From JBKHBQ01 sp046542305 (GTDB lineage Bacteria > Bacteroidota > Bacteroidia > Bacteroidales > 4484-276), in assembly GCA_046542305.1 (NCBI GenBank), contig JBKHBQ010000164.1:1-8936 (forward strand): 8,936 nucleotides of DNA, written 5' to 3'. Within the stretch, counting starts at the first letter, position 1. Each line of letters starts with the position of its first letter. The position numbers and the translations under genes were made by a program. Of this stretch, positions 1 through 8,000 are shown piece after piece. A model generated the notes under the pieces. It saw nothing but the letters and a program-made list of their open reading frames with translations, did not search any database and had not been told where the DNA came from.

Positions 1-1080
1 GTTTTTATCAAGGTTGGATGTAGTTTGAAATATTCCGAAGATGCGCTCCCGGTCTCCTTCCGCAATTCCCTGTCCGTTATCCTTCACATTTATCTTCAGG
101 TTTTCACCGTCTTTCCTGATGATGATTTCGATCTGCGGATGCTCCTTATCATTGTATTTTATGGCGTTGGTAAGCAGATTGATCAGGATCTGCTCCATGG
201 CAATTTTGTTGGTGAATAGCTGGGGATGGGTCTCAAGCCTGACTTCTATTGAAATTTTTCTCTCAGGATCAATCCATTTTATAATGGAAAGCAAAAGCTC
301 CGCGATATCCACGTTTTCCTTGTGCTGACCGATCACGCTGGTGTTTTTGCTGTATTCCATAATTCCGTCGATCAGGCCGATGAGTTGTTGTGATGAATCC
401 CCGATAAAATTAATCAGTTCACGGCCCTTCCCATTCAACCCGGCGCTATATTCATTTTTTAGTAAATCTGCAATCATGGTGATGGTGGCCAGTGGCGACT
501 TGATGTCGTGAGCCGCGATGCTGGCAAAGTTTCTGAGACCGGTATTCTGGTGTTCCAGCCGGGTATTGAGGCTCTGCAGATCCTGATAGCTTTTGCGTAA
601 TTCGAACAGTTTCATGAGCTGACGAGATAATGCCTTCAATGCGCTGATCTGCTCCTGGGTAAGCTCGCGTGGTTTGTTGTCGATCACACACAGCGTTCCC
701 AGCGAATGGCCGTCAGGATTAACCAGCGGAATGCCTGCATAAAAAACCACATGCGGATCGCCGGTTACCAGGGGATTGTCGTGGAAACGCTCGTCGGTTC
801 TCGAATCGGATACAATCATCACCTGATCCTGGTTGAGAATTGCGTGGGCGCAGAAACTTACATCCCTGGGTGTGGAACTGGCACTGAGCCCGTGCTTTGA
901 CTTAAACCACTGACGCTTTTCATCCACTAGGCTGATCAGCGAAATGGGCGTTTGGCAAACATGCGAAGCCAGAATGGTAATATCATCATATTCCGCTTCG
1001 GGCAAGGTATCCAGGATCGAATACTGTTTGAGCGCATTCAAACGCTCCTGCTCATGAGTAGGTAAACCAGGTTTGATCAT
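1..1080 (-). CDS. GAF-domain sensor histidine kinase (3' end cut off by the window edge)
   Basis: This gene encodes a cytoplasmic sensor histidine kinase, which would autophosphorylate on histidine and pass the phosphate to an unseen response regulator. The frame is open for 360 residues from the ATG at 1080 to base 1. An in-frame TAG at 1092-1090 excludes an earlier start. There is no signal peptide or membrane helix. Residues about 15-155 form a GAF sensory domain of the type common in Bacteroidota kinases (SLISLVDEKRQWFKS, DVSFCAHAI, YAGIPL, LGTLCVID). A helical linker covers about 155-185. The HisKA H-box is SIAAHDIKSPLA with phospho-acceptor His191. The HATPase N-box is ILINLLTNAIKYN at about 298-310, and the G1 box is DNGQGIA at about 334-340, followed by IFGIFQT. 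The remaining ATP-lid and G2 box should lie beyond the left edge. The GAF ligand is not predictable. The kinase call is firm, but whether the intact protein carries further domains cannot be seen. Confidence 0.93.
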   Translation of the reverse strand, partial: MIKPGLPTHEQERLNALKQYSILDTLPEAEYDDITILASHVCQTPISLISLVDEKRQWFKSKHGLSASSTPRDVSFCAHAILNQDQVMIVSDSRTDERFHDNPLVTGDPHVVFYAGIPLVNPDGHSLGTLCVIDNKPRELTQEQISALKALSRQLMKLFELRKSYQDLQSLNTRLEHQNTGLRNFASIAAHDIKSPLATITMIADLLKNEYSAGLNGKGRELINFIGDSSQQLIGLIDGIMEYSKNTSVIGQHKENVDIAELLLSIIKWIDPERKISIEVRLETHPQLFTNKIAMEQILINLLTNAIKYNDKEHPQIEIIIRKDGENLKINVKDNGQGIAEGDRERIFGIFQTTSNLDKN

Positions 1081-1114
1081 TTTGCTTATCTAATATTCAT
1101 CAGATTGAGTATTG

Positions 1115-1128
1115 CCGGAACCTTCCGG
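1115..1128. repeat. Short inverted repeat CCGGAA-CC-TTCCGG in the kinase leader
   Basis: Two perfect 6-base arms, CCGGAA (1115-1120) and TTCCGG (1123-1128), are separated by 2 bases. The repeat lies 35 bases upstream of the kinase start, in the gap between flavodoxin and kinase. As DNA it has the shape of a dimeric regulator site. As RNA it could form only a 5-base-pair stem with a 4-base loop. No T-tract follows on the minus strand, so it is not a terminator. The function is unknown, and a repeat this short could arise by chance. Confidence 0.35.
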
Positions 1129-1189
1129 TAAAGCTTGTCTGAAAGTGAAAATACAACGGTGATTTAGACCGATTATTGATTGTGCAAAA

Positions 1190-1222
1190 AAAAGATAATG
1201 ATTGGAAAACATGGTGTCCAAA
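1190..1222 (-). promoter_or_regulatory. Candidate Bacteroidota-type promoter for the histidine kinase
   Basis: On the minus strand a TTTG (bases 1222-1219) lies 21 bases upstream of TATCTTTT (1197-1190). This fits the Bacteroidota -33 TTTG / -7 TAnnTTTG pattern except for the last base. It would start transcription near 1183 and leave a leader of about 100 bases before the kinase ATG at 1080. It lies in the 174-base gap after the flavodoxin stop, which would let the kinase be expressed independently. The region is AT-rich, so a chance match is possible. Confidence 0.3.
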
Positions 1223-1254
1223 TAATCAGTAAGGTTGGCTTGGTCATGTTGTGG

Positions 1255-1740
1255 TTATTTACCTGTATTTCCGGCGACCCTTTCGGCCCATTCAACGGCA
1301 CGACCGGTTTCATTTTCGGCGAGCGGTCCCTGTTCGCCCCTAACGAAAAAGCCCATGGGTTCTGATACGGCCTCTCCACCTTTCTTTCTGAGCTGCCTGG
1401 CTATGGATTTGGCAGCATACCCTCCGGTTTTAACAATTAATCGCAAGGTGGACGACTTGATGGTATCGAGTTGTATCCGGGTGTCGAAGGCAGCAGTTTT
1501 GATTTGTTTTAGTCCGTTAGCCGGAATCGACCGCAGAAATGCCGTGGTATCCTCGCTGGGTCTGAAGCCACGCGTAGGCGAGCCTATGATAAGCAGATCG
1601 GTGTTTTTCAGCTTGCCGGCATCTACATCCTTTGCCTTCAGCAAAACTGAATGGTGCACCCTGGCGGTTGCGATATGGATAGCTTCGGCAATCTGTTGCG
1701 TATTTCCAAAACAGGAATCGTAAACAACAAGGATATTCAT
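1255..1740 (-). CDS. Short-chain flavodoxin-family protein
   Basis: This is a 161-residue FMN-binding flavodoxin-like protein, probably a soluble cytoplasmic one-electron carrier or FMN-dependent regulator. The N-terminus MNILVVYDSCFGNTQQIA has the first beta strand followed by the phosphate-binding loop S-C-F-G-N-T (residues 9-14), which matches the family pattern [ST]-x-[TF]-G-N-T. The segment LLIIGSPTRGFRPSEDT at about 49-65 corresponds to the loop that packs against the flavin ring. AAFDTRIQ at about 83-90 corresponds to the second flavin-contact loop. The length is normal for a short-chain flavodoxin. The ATG lies 6 bases downstream of the stop of the GyrI-like gene, so the two are very probably co-transcribed and perhaps translationally coupled. 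There is no Shine-Dalgarno sequence, only an A-rich leader. The redox partner is not identifiable. The family call is strong, but the physiological role is open. Confidence 0.9.
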   Translation of the reverse strand: MNILVVYDSCFGNTQQIAEAIHIATARVHHSVLLKAKDVDAGKLKNTDLLIIGSPTRGFRPSEDTTAFLRSIPANGLKQIKTAAFDTRIQLDTIKSSTLRLIVKTGGYAAKSIARQLRKKGGEAVSEPMGFFVRGEQGPLAENETGRAVEWAERVAGNTGK

Positions 1741-1746
1741 GATCGC

Positions 1747-2250
1747 TTAAAGTTTTTTTATCACCGGAATATAAACCGTAGCCGGCGGATTACCTGCGTA
1801 ACCTGTGCTGTTGAATACCGTAAAAAACTGCTCATCATAATAAATAAACGCAGGAGCGCCTGAAGGAACATAACCCGAACCGGACATCCATTCATTGTAT
1901 AAGTATCCGAAAGCTCTGCCAACATCTTCAGGACCACGTTTCACGATGGACATACGTACATAATCACCACCGCTAAGCACCATACTGTCTGTATGTTCAG
2001 GAATCTCCTCACCGGCATTTATTTCTACACCCATCAGGTAATCGAAATCGGGCGAATCCTTCTTCATCAGGAAGATACACAACTGGTTTTGATTCAACCT
2101 TCCGGGAATCTGCTCCAGTTTTTTTTCTTCCAGCACCTTGTGGAAAAAGGGCGGGATCTCGGTTTTATTGCGGTCGCGGGCAAAGGAAGTATGCAGGGTA
2201 AGGCCTGCCACACGTACTGCCTCTCTGCTGATGATTTCCGGATTGTTCAT
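1747..2250 (-). CDS. Stand-alone GyrI-like (AraC effector-binding type) small-molecule-binding protein
   Basis: This is a 167-residue protein consisting only of a GyrI-like domain, the fold that binds amphipathic drugs and other ligands in BmrR and Rob and also occurs alone in SbmC/GyrI. Visible family features are the opening strand with RVAGL at residues 13-17, IPPFFHKVL, the central YLMGVEIN at about 71-78, and the second repeat GGDYVRMSIVKRGPEDVGRAF. Further on come the helix YLYNEWMSGSGY, PAFIYYDE and the closing strand ATVYIPV. No helix-turn-helix is present, so it is not itself a classical AraC regulator. The ATG at 2250 is preferred over an in-frame TTG at 2274, because a TATATTTG promoter element overlaps that TTG. 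The gene leads a two-gene unit with the flavodoxin and is transcribed divergently from the efflux operon. Possible jobs are ligand sequestration, sensing, or hydrolysis of reactive compounds, as shown for some GyrI-like proteins. The sequence does not decide between these. Confidence 0.85.
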   Translation of the reverse strand: MNNPEIISREAVRVAGLTLHTSFARDRNKTEIPPFFHKVLEEKKLEQIPGRLNQNQLCIFLMKKDSPDFDYLMGVEINAGEEIPEHTDSMVLSGGDYVRMSIVKRGPEDVGRAFGYLYNEWMSGSGYVPSGAPAFIYYDEQFFTVFNSTGYAGNPPATVYIPVIKKL

Positions 2251-2271
2251 ATCGGTTATATTTTGCCGTGA

Positions 2272-2279
2272 CAAATATA
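2272..2279 (-). promoter_or_regulatory. -7 element (TATATTTG) for the GyrI-like/flavodoxin unit
   Basis: On the minus strand, bases 2279-2272 read TATATTTG, an exact match to the Bacteroidota -7 consensus TAnnTTTG. Transcription would start around 2266 and leave a leader of roughly 16 bases before the ATG at 2250. No clear -33 TTTG is present 19-21 bases upstream. The position of this element argues against the alternative TTG start at 2274, which would lie inside the promoter. Confidence 0.45.
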
Positions 2280-2340
2280 TGGTAATTTCCCGGCGAAGGT
2301 TTTAATGTAAGGTAAAGTAAATGTTATCAAATCCAGTCTT

Positions 2341-2379
2341 ACCGGTAGCTGTCATGTCAGGTATAATTTGAACCGTAGC
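2341..2379. repeat. Imperfect direct repeat flanking the candidate efflux promoter
   Basis: ACCGGTAGC (2341-2349) and ACCGTAGC (2372-2379) differ by one deleted base. They begin 31 bases apart, about three helical turns, and bracket the TATAATTTG at 2362-2370. The first copy overlaps a perfect 8-base palindrome, TACCGGTA (2340-2347). A tandem TGTCATGTCA (2350-2359) lies between them. The layout is what an operator could look like, but the elements are short and no DNA-binding regulator is encoded next to them. Confidence 0.3.
2362..2370 (+). promoter_or_regulatory. Candidate promoter core for the efflux operon
   Basis: The plus strand reads TATAATTTG, 48 bases before the ATG of the outer-membrane factor gene. 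It resembles both TATAAT and the Bacteroidota TAnnTTTG, but with one extra base between TA and TTTG. No good -35 or -33 element is visible: TTACCG at 2339-2344 is the nearest with 17-base spacing. It is the best candidate in the 167-base divergent region. Confidence 0.35.
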
Positions 2380-2417
2380 GTAAATGCTGTGTTTACTAAA
2401 TTGTAAAAAATTCACTG

Positions 2418-3803
2418 ATGGTGCGGAATATTTTATTTCGGTTACTGATCGTTTTGCTTGTTCTGCCTGCCGGCTGCAAAGTGCAGCGGGATACGGCGGA
2501 ACTTCCGCTGGAGGTTCCCGGCAGCTTTTCTTCGGGAGGCGATGCGCCGGTGCCCGACAAATGGTGGATGGTTTTTGGAGATACTACCCTGAACGCGCTG
2601 ATCGACACCGCGTTGAATTCGAATTTTTCCCTGATGACGGCCTGGCACCGGCTGCAGGAGTCCCGCGCAGTGGTGGACCGCGAGTCCTCATATTTATTTC
2701 CCGACCTGGAAGCCTTCTTTGATGCCGAAGCCAACAGGCCGGAATCGGAAAATCTGGACAGTGAGCGCTTTTCTGCCGGGCTCGGCGCTTTCTACGAAGT
2801 TGATTTGTGGGGGCGCATCAGGTCGCAGATCGATGCCCGCAGGTATATTGCCGATGCATCCCGTGCCGATTATCAGGCCGCCGCATTGTCGCTGGCCGCC
2901 GAAATTACCATAACATGGTACAGATTGCTGGAAGCAGCTAACCAGGTGGAACTGATCCGGAGCCAGATCGAAACCAACGAACGCGTGCTTGCAATCATCC
3001 GAAACCGCTTTGGCAGCGGAATGGTGAGGAGCGTGGATATTCTGCGCCAGAAACAACTGCTGGAAGCTACGCGCGAACAGAAATATTATGCCGAAGGGCG
3101 TTTTGAGGTGCTCAAACATCAGTTGAATGTATTGACAGGCCGGCCGCCTCAGGACGAGATCCTTTTCGCGGCACATGCCCTGCCTGAACTTCCGCCCCTG
3201 CCCGTAACAGGAATTCCGATCGAACTGGTCGAGCGGCGGCCGGATGTGCGGAGTGCCTGGCTCCTGCTTCAGGCTGCCGACAGCGAAATGGCTGCTGCCA
3301 TCAGCAACAAATATCCGCGGCTGACTATTTCGGCCTCGTTGTATTCAACTTCCGGCAATATCGGCAACCTTTTTGAAAACTGGGCCTTTTCAGTTGCGGG
3401 GAACCTGCTGACGCCATTATTCTACGGAGGGCGCTTCAGCGCAGAAGCAGATCGAACGGAGGCCGCAAAATACCAGCGGCTTTATGAATACGGCCAGCGT
3501 GTGCTTACCGCTTTTCACGAGGTGGAGGATGCACTGGCGAGGGAAGCCGCACAGGAGAAAAGCCTGAGCAGCCTGGAGCGGCAACTGGAATTGTCGGTGC
3601 AGACCACCGGGCAACTGCGCAATGAGTACCTCAACGGAATGAGCAATTATCTGGATGTGCTTGTCGCAATGGATCAGGAGCAACGGTTGCGCAGAAACCT
3701 GCTCGACGCCAGGTTGATGCTGGTTGAGAACAGGATTTCACTTTACCGCGCTCTCGCAGGAGGTTTTCAAACGGAGCGGGAACAAGGTCAGGCGCTCAAA
3801 TAA
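2418..3803 (+). CDS. Outer-membrane factor lipoprotein of a tripartite RND efflux pump (TolC/NodT family)
   Basis: This 461-residue protein would form the trimeric outer-membrane and periplasmic exit duct of the pump. It begins with a lipoprotein signal peptide. A hydrophobic stretch at about residues 5-17 is followed by the lipobox L-P-A-G-C, with the lipidated cysteine at position 20. The next residue is Lys rather than Asp, which is compatible with outer-membrane placement. The sequence DKWWMVFGDTTLNALIDTAL at about 47-66 is the typical NodT/OprM opening of the first OEP repeat. FYEVDLWGRI lies near 130 and ends the first coiled segment. The second repeat begins around IELVERRPDVRSAWLLLQAA, a hallmark of this family. 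The length is normal and both repeats are present. It is the first gene of the operon, and its stop lies 10 bases before the adaptor ATG. The start codon is chosen because it gives an intact lipoprotein signal. Confidence 0.95.
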   Translation: MVRNILFRLLIVLLVLPAGCKVQRDTAELPLEVPGSFSSGGDAPVPDKWWMVFGDTTLNALIDTALNSNFSLMTAWHRLQESRAVVDRESSYLFPDLEAFFDAEANRPESENLDSERFSAGLGAFYEVDLWGRIRSQIDARRYIADASRADYQAAALSLAAEITITWYRLLEAANQVELIRSQIETNERVLAIIRNRFGSGMVRSVDILRQKQLLEATREQKYYAEGRFEVLKHQLNVLTGRPPQDEILFAAHALPELPPLPVTGIPIELVERRPDVRSAWLLLQAADSEMAAAISNKYPRLTISASLYSTSGNIGNLFENWAFSVAGNLLTPLFYGGRFSAEADRTEAAKYQRLYEYGQRVLTAFHEVEDALAREAAQEKSLSSLERQLELSVQTTGQLRNEYLNGMSNYLDVLVAMDQEQRLRRNLLDARLMLVENRISLYRALAGGFQTEREQGQALK

Positions 3804-3813
3804 CTTGATTGAT

Positions 3814-5055
3814 ATGACAGAGAATAATTTCAGCCCGGAAAAAAAGAGCCGTAGGAAAACGGTTGTTGTTTCGCTGCTGATCCTGTTGGCGGGAGCGGTG
3901 GTTACTACAGTGATATTCCTCACCGAACCCGGCGCCGAGCGCGAAGGGGCAACCCGGGAAACGGCCATGCTGGTGAACGTAATTACGGCCGAGCGAGGTA
4001 ATTTCCAGCCGGTGATCATTGCCACAGGAACCGTGGATCCTGAGCAGGATGTGATGCTGAGCCCGAGAGTCAGCGGTGAAATTCTGGACATCTCACAGTT
4101 ATTCACACCCGGTGGATTCGTAAAGAAAGGGGATGTGTTGGTGCACATCGATCCTGCAGATTACCGGATTGCTTTACAACTGCGCAAAAGTGAGTTGCAC
4201 CAGGCCGAAGCCGAACTTGCTATCGAAATGGGACGGCAAACGGTTGCCCGCAAAGATTATCAATTGCTCGACGAGGATTTGCTGGAAGAAAACCAGGCGC
4301 TTGTATTGCGCGAACCACAATTACAAACGGCACAATCCCGCGTGGAAGCTGCAAAGGCGGCCGTGGATCGGGCGCAGCTCGATTTGCAGCGTACCACCCT
4401 TAGCGCCCCGTTCGATGCCCACATCCTTACCAGAAATGTAAACGCAGGTTCGCAGGTTTCGCCCGGCGAAAACCTTGGACGGCTTGTCGGCACCGAAATT
4501 TACTGGATCACCGCTGCCGTTCCGCTGGCAAAAATCAACAGGCTTAGTTTTCCTGATACTGATCAGAGCAAAGGGTCAGAGGTAAGAATTCGCAGCCGGC
4601 GGGCCTGGGCCGATACGGTCTACCGAACCGGGCACCTGGTAAAACTGATCGGAGCCCTCGAAGATCAGACACGCATGGCCAGGGTGCTGATTGAAGTGGA
4701 AGATCCGCTGGCGCGAAAAAATCCTTCCGGCCAAAAGCCGCCTTTAATGATTGGGGCATTTGTGGAAGTGCATATCATGGCAGATACGCTGAAAAACGTG
4801 ATCCGGCTTAGCAGGGATTATCTCAGGAAGGATGAAACCGTGTGGGTAATGCAGGATGGGAAACTGAGAATCCGTAAGGTGGATGTGCTTTTTTCCGATG
4901 CCAGGTATGCCTACATCAGCGGCGGAATTGATGAAAACGACAAAATCGTTACCACCAATCTTACCACGGTCACCGATGGCGCAGCCCTGCGTACGGAGGC
5001 AAATACTTCAGATGCCCGCGACGTTACCACCAAATCCACAGGAGGGATGCAATAG
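3814..5055 (+). CDS. Periplasmic adaptor (membrane fusion protein, HlyD/AcrA family) of the RND pump
   Basis: This 413-residue adaptor would link the inner-membrane pump to the outer-membrane duct. A basic N-terminus (KKSRRK at about 10-15) is followed by one hydrophobic helix at about 16-36, so it is anchored by a membrane helix. There is no lipobox. The first lipoyl half covers about 76-113 (VMLSPRVSGEI, VKKGDVLVHID). The alpha-helical hairpin spans about 114-195 and is rich in Ala, Glu and Gln. The second lipoyl half starts at TTLSAPFDAHI (about 194-204), then come a beta-barrel (about 228-325) and a membrane-proximal domain (about 328-395). The open frame extends upstream to a TTG at 3724, but that would overlap the preceding gene by 80 bases. 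The ATG at 3814 gives the expected N-in anchor. The stop TAG directly abuts the ATG of the pump gene. Confidence 0.94.
   Translation: MTENNFSPEKKSRRKTVVVSLLILLAGAVVTTVIFLTEPGAEREGATRETAMLVNVITAERGNFQPVIIATGTVDPEQDVMLSPRVSGEILDISQLFTPGGFVKKGDVLVHIDPADYRIALQLRKSELHQAEAELAIEMGRQTVARKDYQLLDEDLLEENQALVLREPQLQTAQSRVEAAKAAVDRAQLDLQRTTLSAPFDAHILTRNVNAGSQVSPGENLGRLVGTEIYWITAAVPLAKINRLSFPDTDQSKGSEVRIRSRRAWADTVYRTGHLVKLIGALEDQTRMARVLIEVEDPLARKNPSGQKPPLMIGAFVEVHIMADTLKNVIRLSRDYLRKDETVWVMQDGKLRIRKVDVLFSDARYAYISGGIDENDKIVTTNLTTVTDGAALRTEANTSDARDVTTKSTGGMQ
5040..5046 (+). promoter_or_regulatory. Strong Shine-Dalgarno-like AGGAGGG before the pump gene
   Basis: AGGAGGG (5040-5046) ends 9 bases before the ATG at 5056. 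It lies within the last codons of the adaptor gene, whose stop TAG (5053-5055) touches the start codon. The other starts in the window lack such a motif and have A-rich leaders. It probably supports translational coupling of the pump to the adaptor. It also encodes Gly-Gly in the adaptor tail, so the match could be partly incidental. Confidence 0.5.
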
Positions 5056-8000
5056 ATGAACGGAAGCAGGAAACAACGGAACGGCAAAAGGCTGAAAGGT
5101 CCGATTGCATACATGGCGCGCCACAGCATCGCTGCAAACCTGCTGATGATCATCCTGATCGGTGGTGGCATCTGGACGATGTATAACATTCAAAAGGAGG
5201 TGTTTCCCGATTTTCAGCTCGACATAGTAGAGGTGAGTGTGGTATATCCCGGTGCGGCCCCGTCTGAGGTGGAAAAGGGAATTCTTCTTCCCATCGAGGA
5301 AGCGGTGCGCGGGGTACAGGGCATCAAGGAGGTGGCATCGGTGGCGCGGGAAGGTTCCGGCAGGGTGACCATTGAACTGGTGTCGGGTACCGAAAGGATG
5401 AAGGCCTTTCAGGAGATCGATCAGGCCGTGAACCGCATCCGTACCTTCCCCGATGATATCGAGGAACCCGAAGTCAGGCTTCAGGAGCCGTCGCGGGATG
5501 TGATGGAAATTGGCCTGTATGGCGATGTGGATATCTGGACCTTGAGAAAACTTGCCGAGCGGCTGCGGGATCGTTTGCTGAGTACCCCCAACATCACCCA
5601 GGTGGAGATTGGCAATGTTCCCGATTATGTGACCCATGTGGAAATACCCAGCCATACCCTTCGGGAATACAACCTGACGCTGGGGGAGGTGGCGAACCTG
5701 ATCCTGCATTCCAGCGAAGACGTGCCCGCGGGTGCAGTGGAAACCAAAGCCGGTGAGATCCTGCTCAGGATGAAGGAACGGAAGCAGTGGGCGGAGGAAT
5801 TCGCAAATGTGGATATCGTGGTTTCAGGATCAGGATCTACCGTAAAGCTGTCGGATATTGCCCGCATCACCGATGGTTTTGAGGAAGCGGGTTTTCATGC
5901 CCAATTCAACCGGCAGCCTTCGGTCGATCTTCAGGTGTATCGCATCGGCGATCAGTCGCCGCTGGAAATTGCCGAAACCGTACAGGAGGTGCTGGCGGAT
6001 TTCGAACATACGCTGCCCCCCGACGTTAATACCCGCATCGACAGCAACCGTGCAGAGGATTTTCGCGAACGGCTTTCGCTGCTTACCGAAAACGGCCTGA
6101 TGGCCATCGTCATCGTGTTGTTCATCCTCACCTTGTTTCTCGAATACCGGCTGGCCTTTTGGGTAATGATGGGCATGGTGATTTCATTTCTCGGCGGGAT
6201 CGCATTTCTGCCATTCATCGGCGTCAGCATCAATATGATCTCGATGTTCGGATTTCTGGTAGCCCTGGGCATTGTGGTTGACGATGCCATCGTGGTGGGG
6301 GAGAATATCCATGAGCGGCGACAACAGGGAATGCCCTACATGAAAGCAGCAATACTCGGGGCAAAGGAGATTTCACGGCCGGTAATCTTCAGCATCCTTA
6401 CCAACATCATTGCATTTATTCCATTGTTGTTTATTCCCGGCACTACAGGAAAATTCTGGTGGCCCTTGCCTGCGGTGGTTATCATTGTACTTATCATTTC
6501 ACTCCTGGAGGCGCTTTTTATACTCCCGGCACATCTGTCGCACAAAGGAAAGGAAACATCATTCAGGCCTGTGCAATTCATCGAAAAATGGCAGCAAAGA
6601 TTTGCAAATGCCTTTAATCGACTGGTCGACCGGTATCACCGGCCTTTCCTGTCGTACAGCCTGCGGCACCGGTACATCACCTTAAGTATTGCCATTGCGT
6701 TGCTGGTGGTAGTGGGAGGATACGGCTACAGCGATCACATGGGCATTATCATGATGCCTGAAGTGGCTGCGGACGAAATCGAGGCCGGAGTGACCCTGCC
6801 GGTAAGCACTACGCCCGATCAGGCTGCAAAGGTGGCCAACCTGATCACCGAATCCACGCATCGCATGTTTGAGGAATTTAACCTCTGGGAAGTGGCCGAA
6901 GGGATCAAGACCAACGTGCGCGGGCAGAATTTCATCGATGTTGAAATTGTCATGAAGCCGCCCGATGAACGGGATATGAGTGCTCAGGAAGTGATCGAGC
7001 TTTGGCGTGATGAAATTGGAGATATTGAGGGTGTGGATCAGATCACCTTTGAGGCTGAGCGCGGTCCCGGCGGCTGGCAGCAGGACATCAGCGTAGATTT
7101 GAGCCACTCTGATATTGAGGTGCTGGAAATGGCGGCGCAGGCTTTTTTCAAACAGGTAGAATCCTATGAAGCTACCCGCGATGTAAGTGATAATTACAAC
7201 AAGGGAAAGCCGCAGTTCGATTTCAGGTTGCTCCCCGAAGGAAGAAATCTCGGGCTCACACCGACCGACGTTGGGCAGCAGGTGCGCGATGCCTATTACG
7301 GTGCCCTGGCTTTGCGGCAACTGCGCGGCACCAACGAAATAGAGGTGCGGGTTAAGCTTCCGCTGGAGGAACGAAAAGATATTTACCACCTGGAGGATTT
7401 TATTATCCGCACACCTGATGGAACGGAAGCGCCCCTGCTCGAGGTGGTGAGCGTGGAACAGCGTGAAGCATTCACTTCCATCAACCGGCGCGACGGTAGG
7501 CGGGTGATCACTGTGGGAATGGATGTGGTGCCGCCCGGTGCGGTGACCCGAGTACTCGAATCGATACAGGCAGAAGTGCTGCCGCAACTGCGCGCTGATT
7601 TTCCCGGCATCACCTGGAGCTTTCAGGGCAGCCAGGCCGAAATGCGCGAATCCACACAGGCGCTATGGGGCGGGTTTGCACTGGCAATGATGGTTGTATA
7701 TGCCCTGCTGGCCGTAGCCTTCAACAGCTATACCCAGCCGCTCATCGTGATGATGTCGATCCCTTTCGGAATTGTGGGAGCTGTTATCGGACACATCCTG
7801 CTGGGTTACGACCTGTCGCTGATCAGCCTGATGGGGGTGATCGCCCTTTCGGGTGTGGTGGTTAACGATGCGCTGATTATGATCGACTATGCCAACCGTA
7901 AACGTAAGGACCAATCTGTTTTCGATGCCATTCATGAAGCCGGTATCCGACGTTTCAGGCCCATCATGCTTACCACCTTCACCACTTTTGGCGGCCTTAC

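Noticed and set aside
41..328. Plus-strand frames at the left edge
   Set aside because: They are antisense to the HATPase domain of the histidine kinase, whose N-box and G1 box are explicit on the minus strand.
1186..1218. Intrinsic terminator after the flavodoxin gene (minus strand, 8-T tract at 1193-1186)
   Set aside because: The only upstream stem is a weak 5-base TTGGA/TCCAA pairing with interior mismatches. It is separated from the T-tract by about 8 bases and has little GC.
1235..1723. 162-codon plus-strand frame opposite the flavodoxin
   Set aside because: The minus strand encodes a clear flavodoxin with the S-C-F-G-N-T phosphate loop. The plus frame is Ser- and Pro-rich and shows no domain.
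2307..2325. GTAAGGTAAAGTAAAT, a run of GTAA-like repeats in the divergent region
   Set aside because: It is short, low-complexity and irregularly spaced. It fits AT-rich promoter DNA and nothing links it to a function.
3724..3813. Upstream TTG start for the adaptor, adding 30 residues
   Set aside because: It would overlap the outer-membrane factor gene by 80 bases and bury the N-terminal anchor helix in an unlikely extension. The ATG at 3814 fits the family.
5008..5709. 233-codon open frame on the minus strand across the adaptor-pump junction
   Set aside because: It is antisense to two well-supported genes, has no family motifs and no promoter-like sequence, and is His- and Pro-rich like the other shadow frames.
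6682..7587. 301-codon open frame on the minus strand inside the pump gene
   Set aside because: It lies entirely antisense to the second half of the RND permease. The peptide is His-rich with no recognisable domain, as expected for a shadow frame of a GC-rich-third-position gene.
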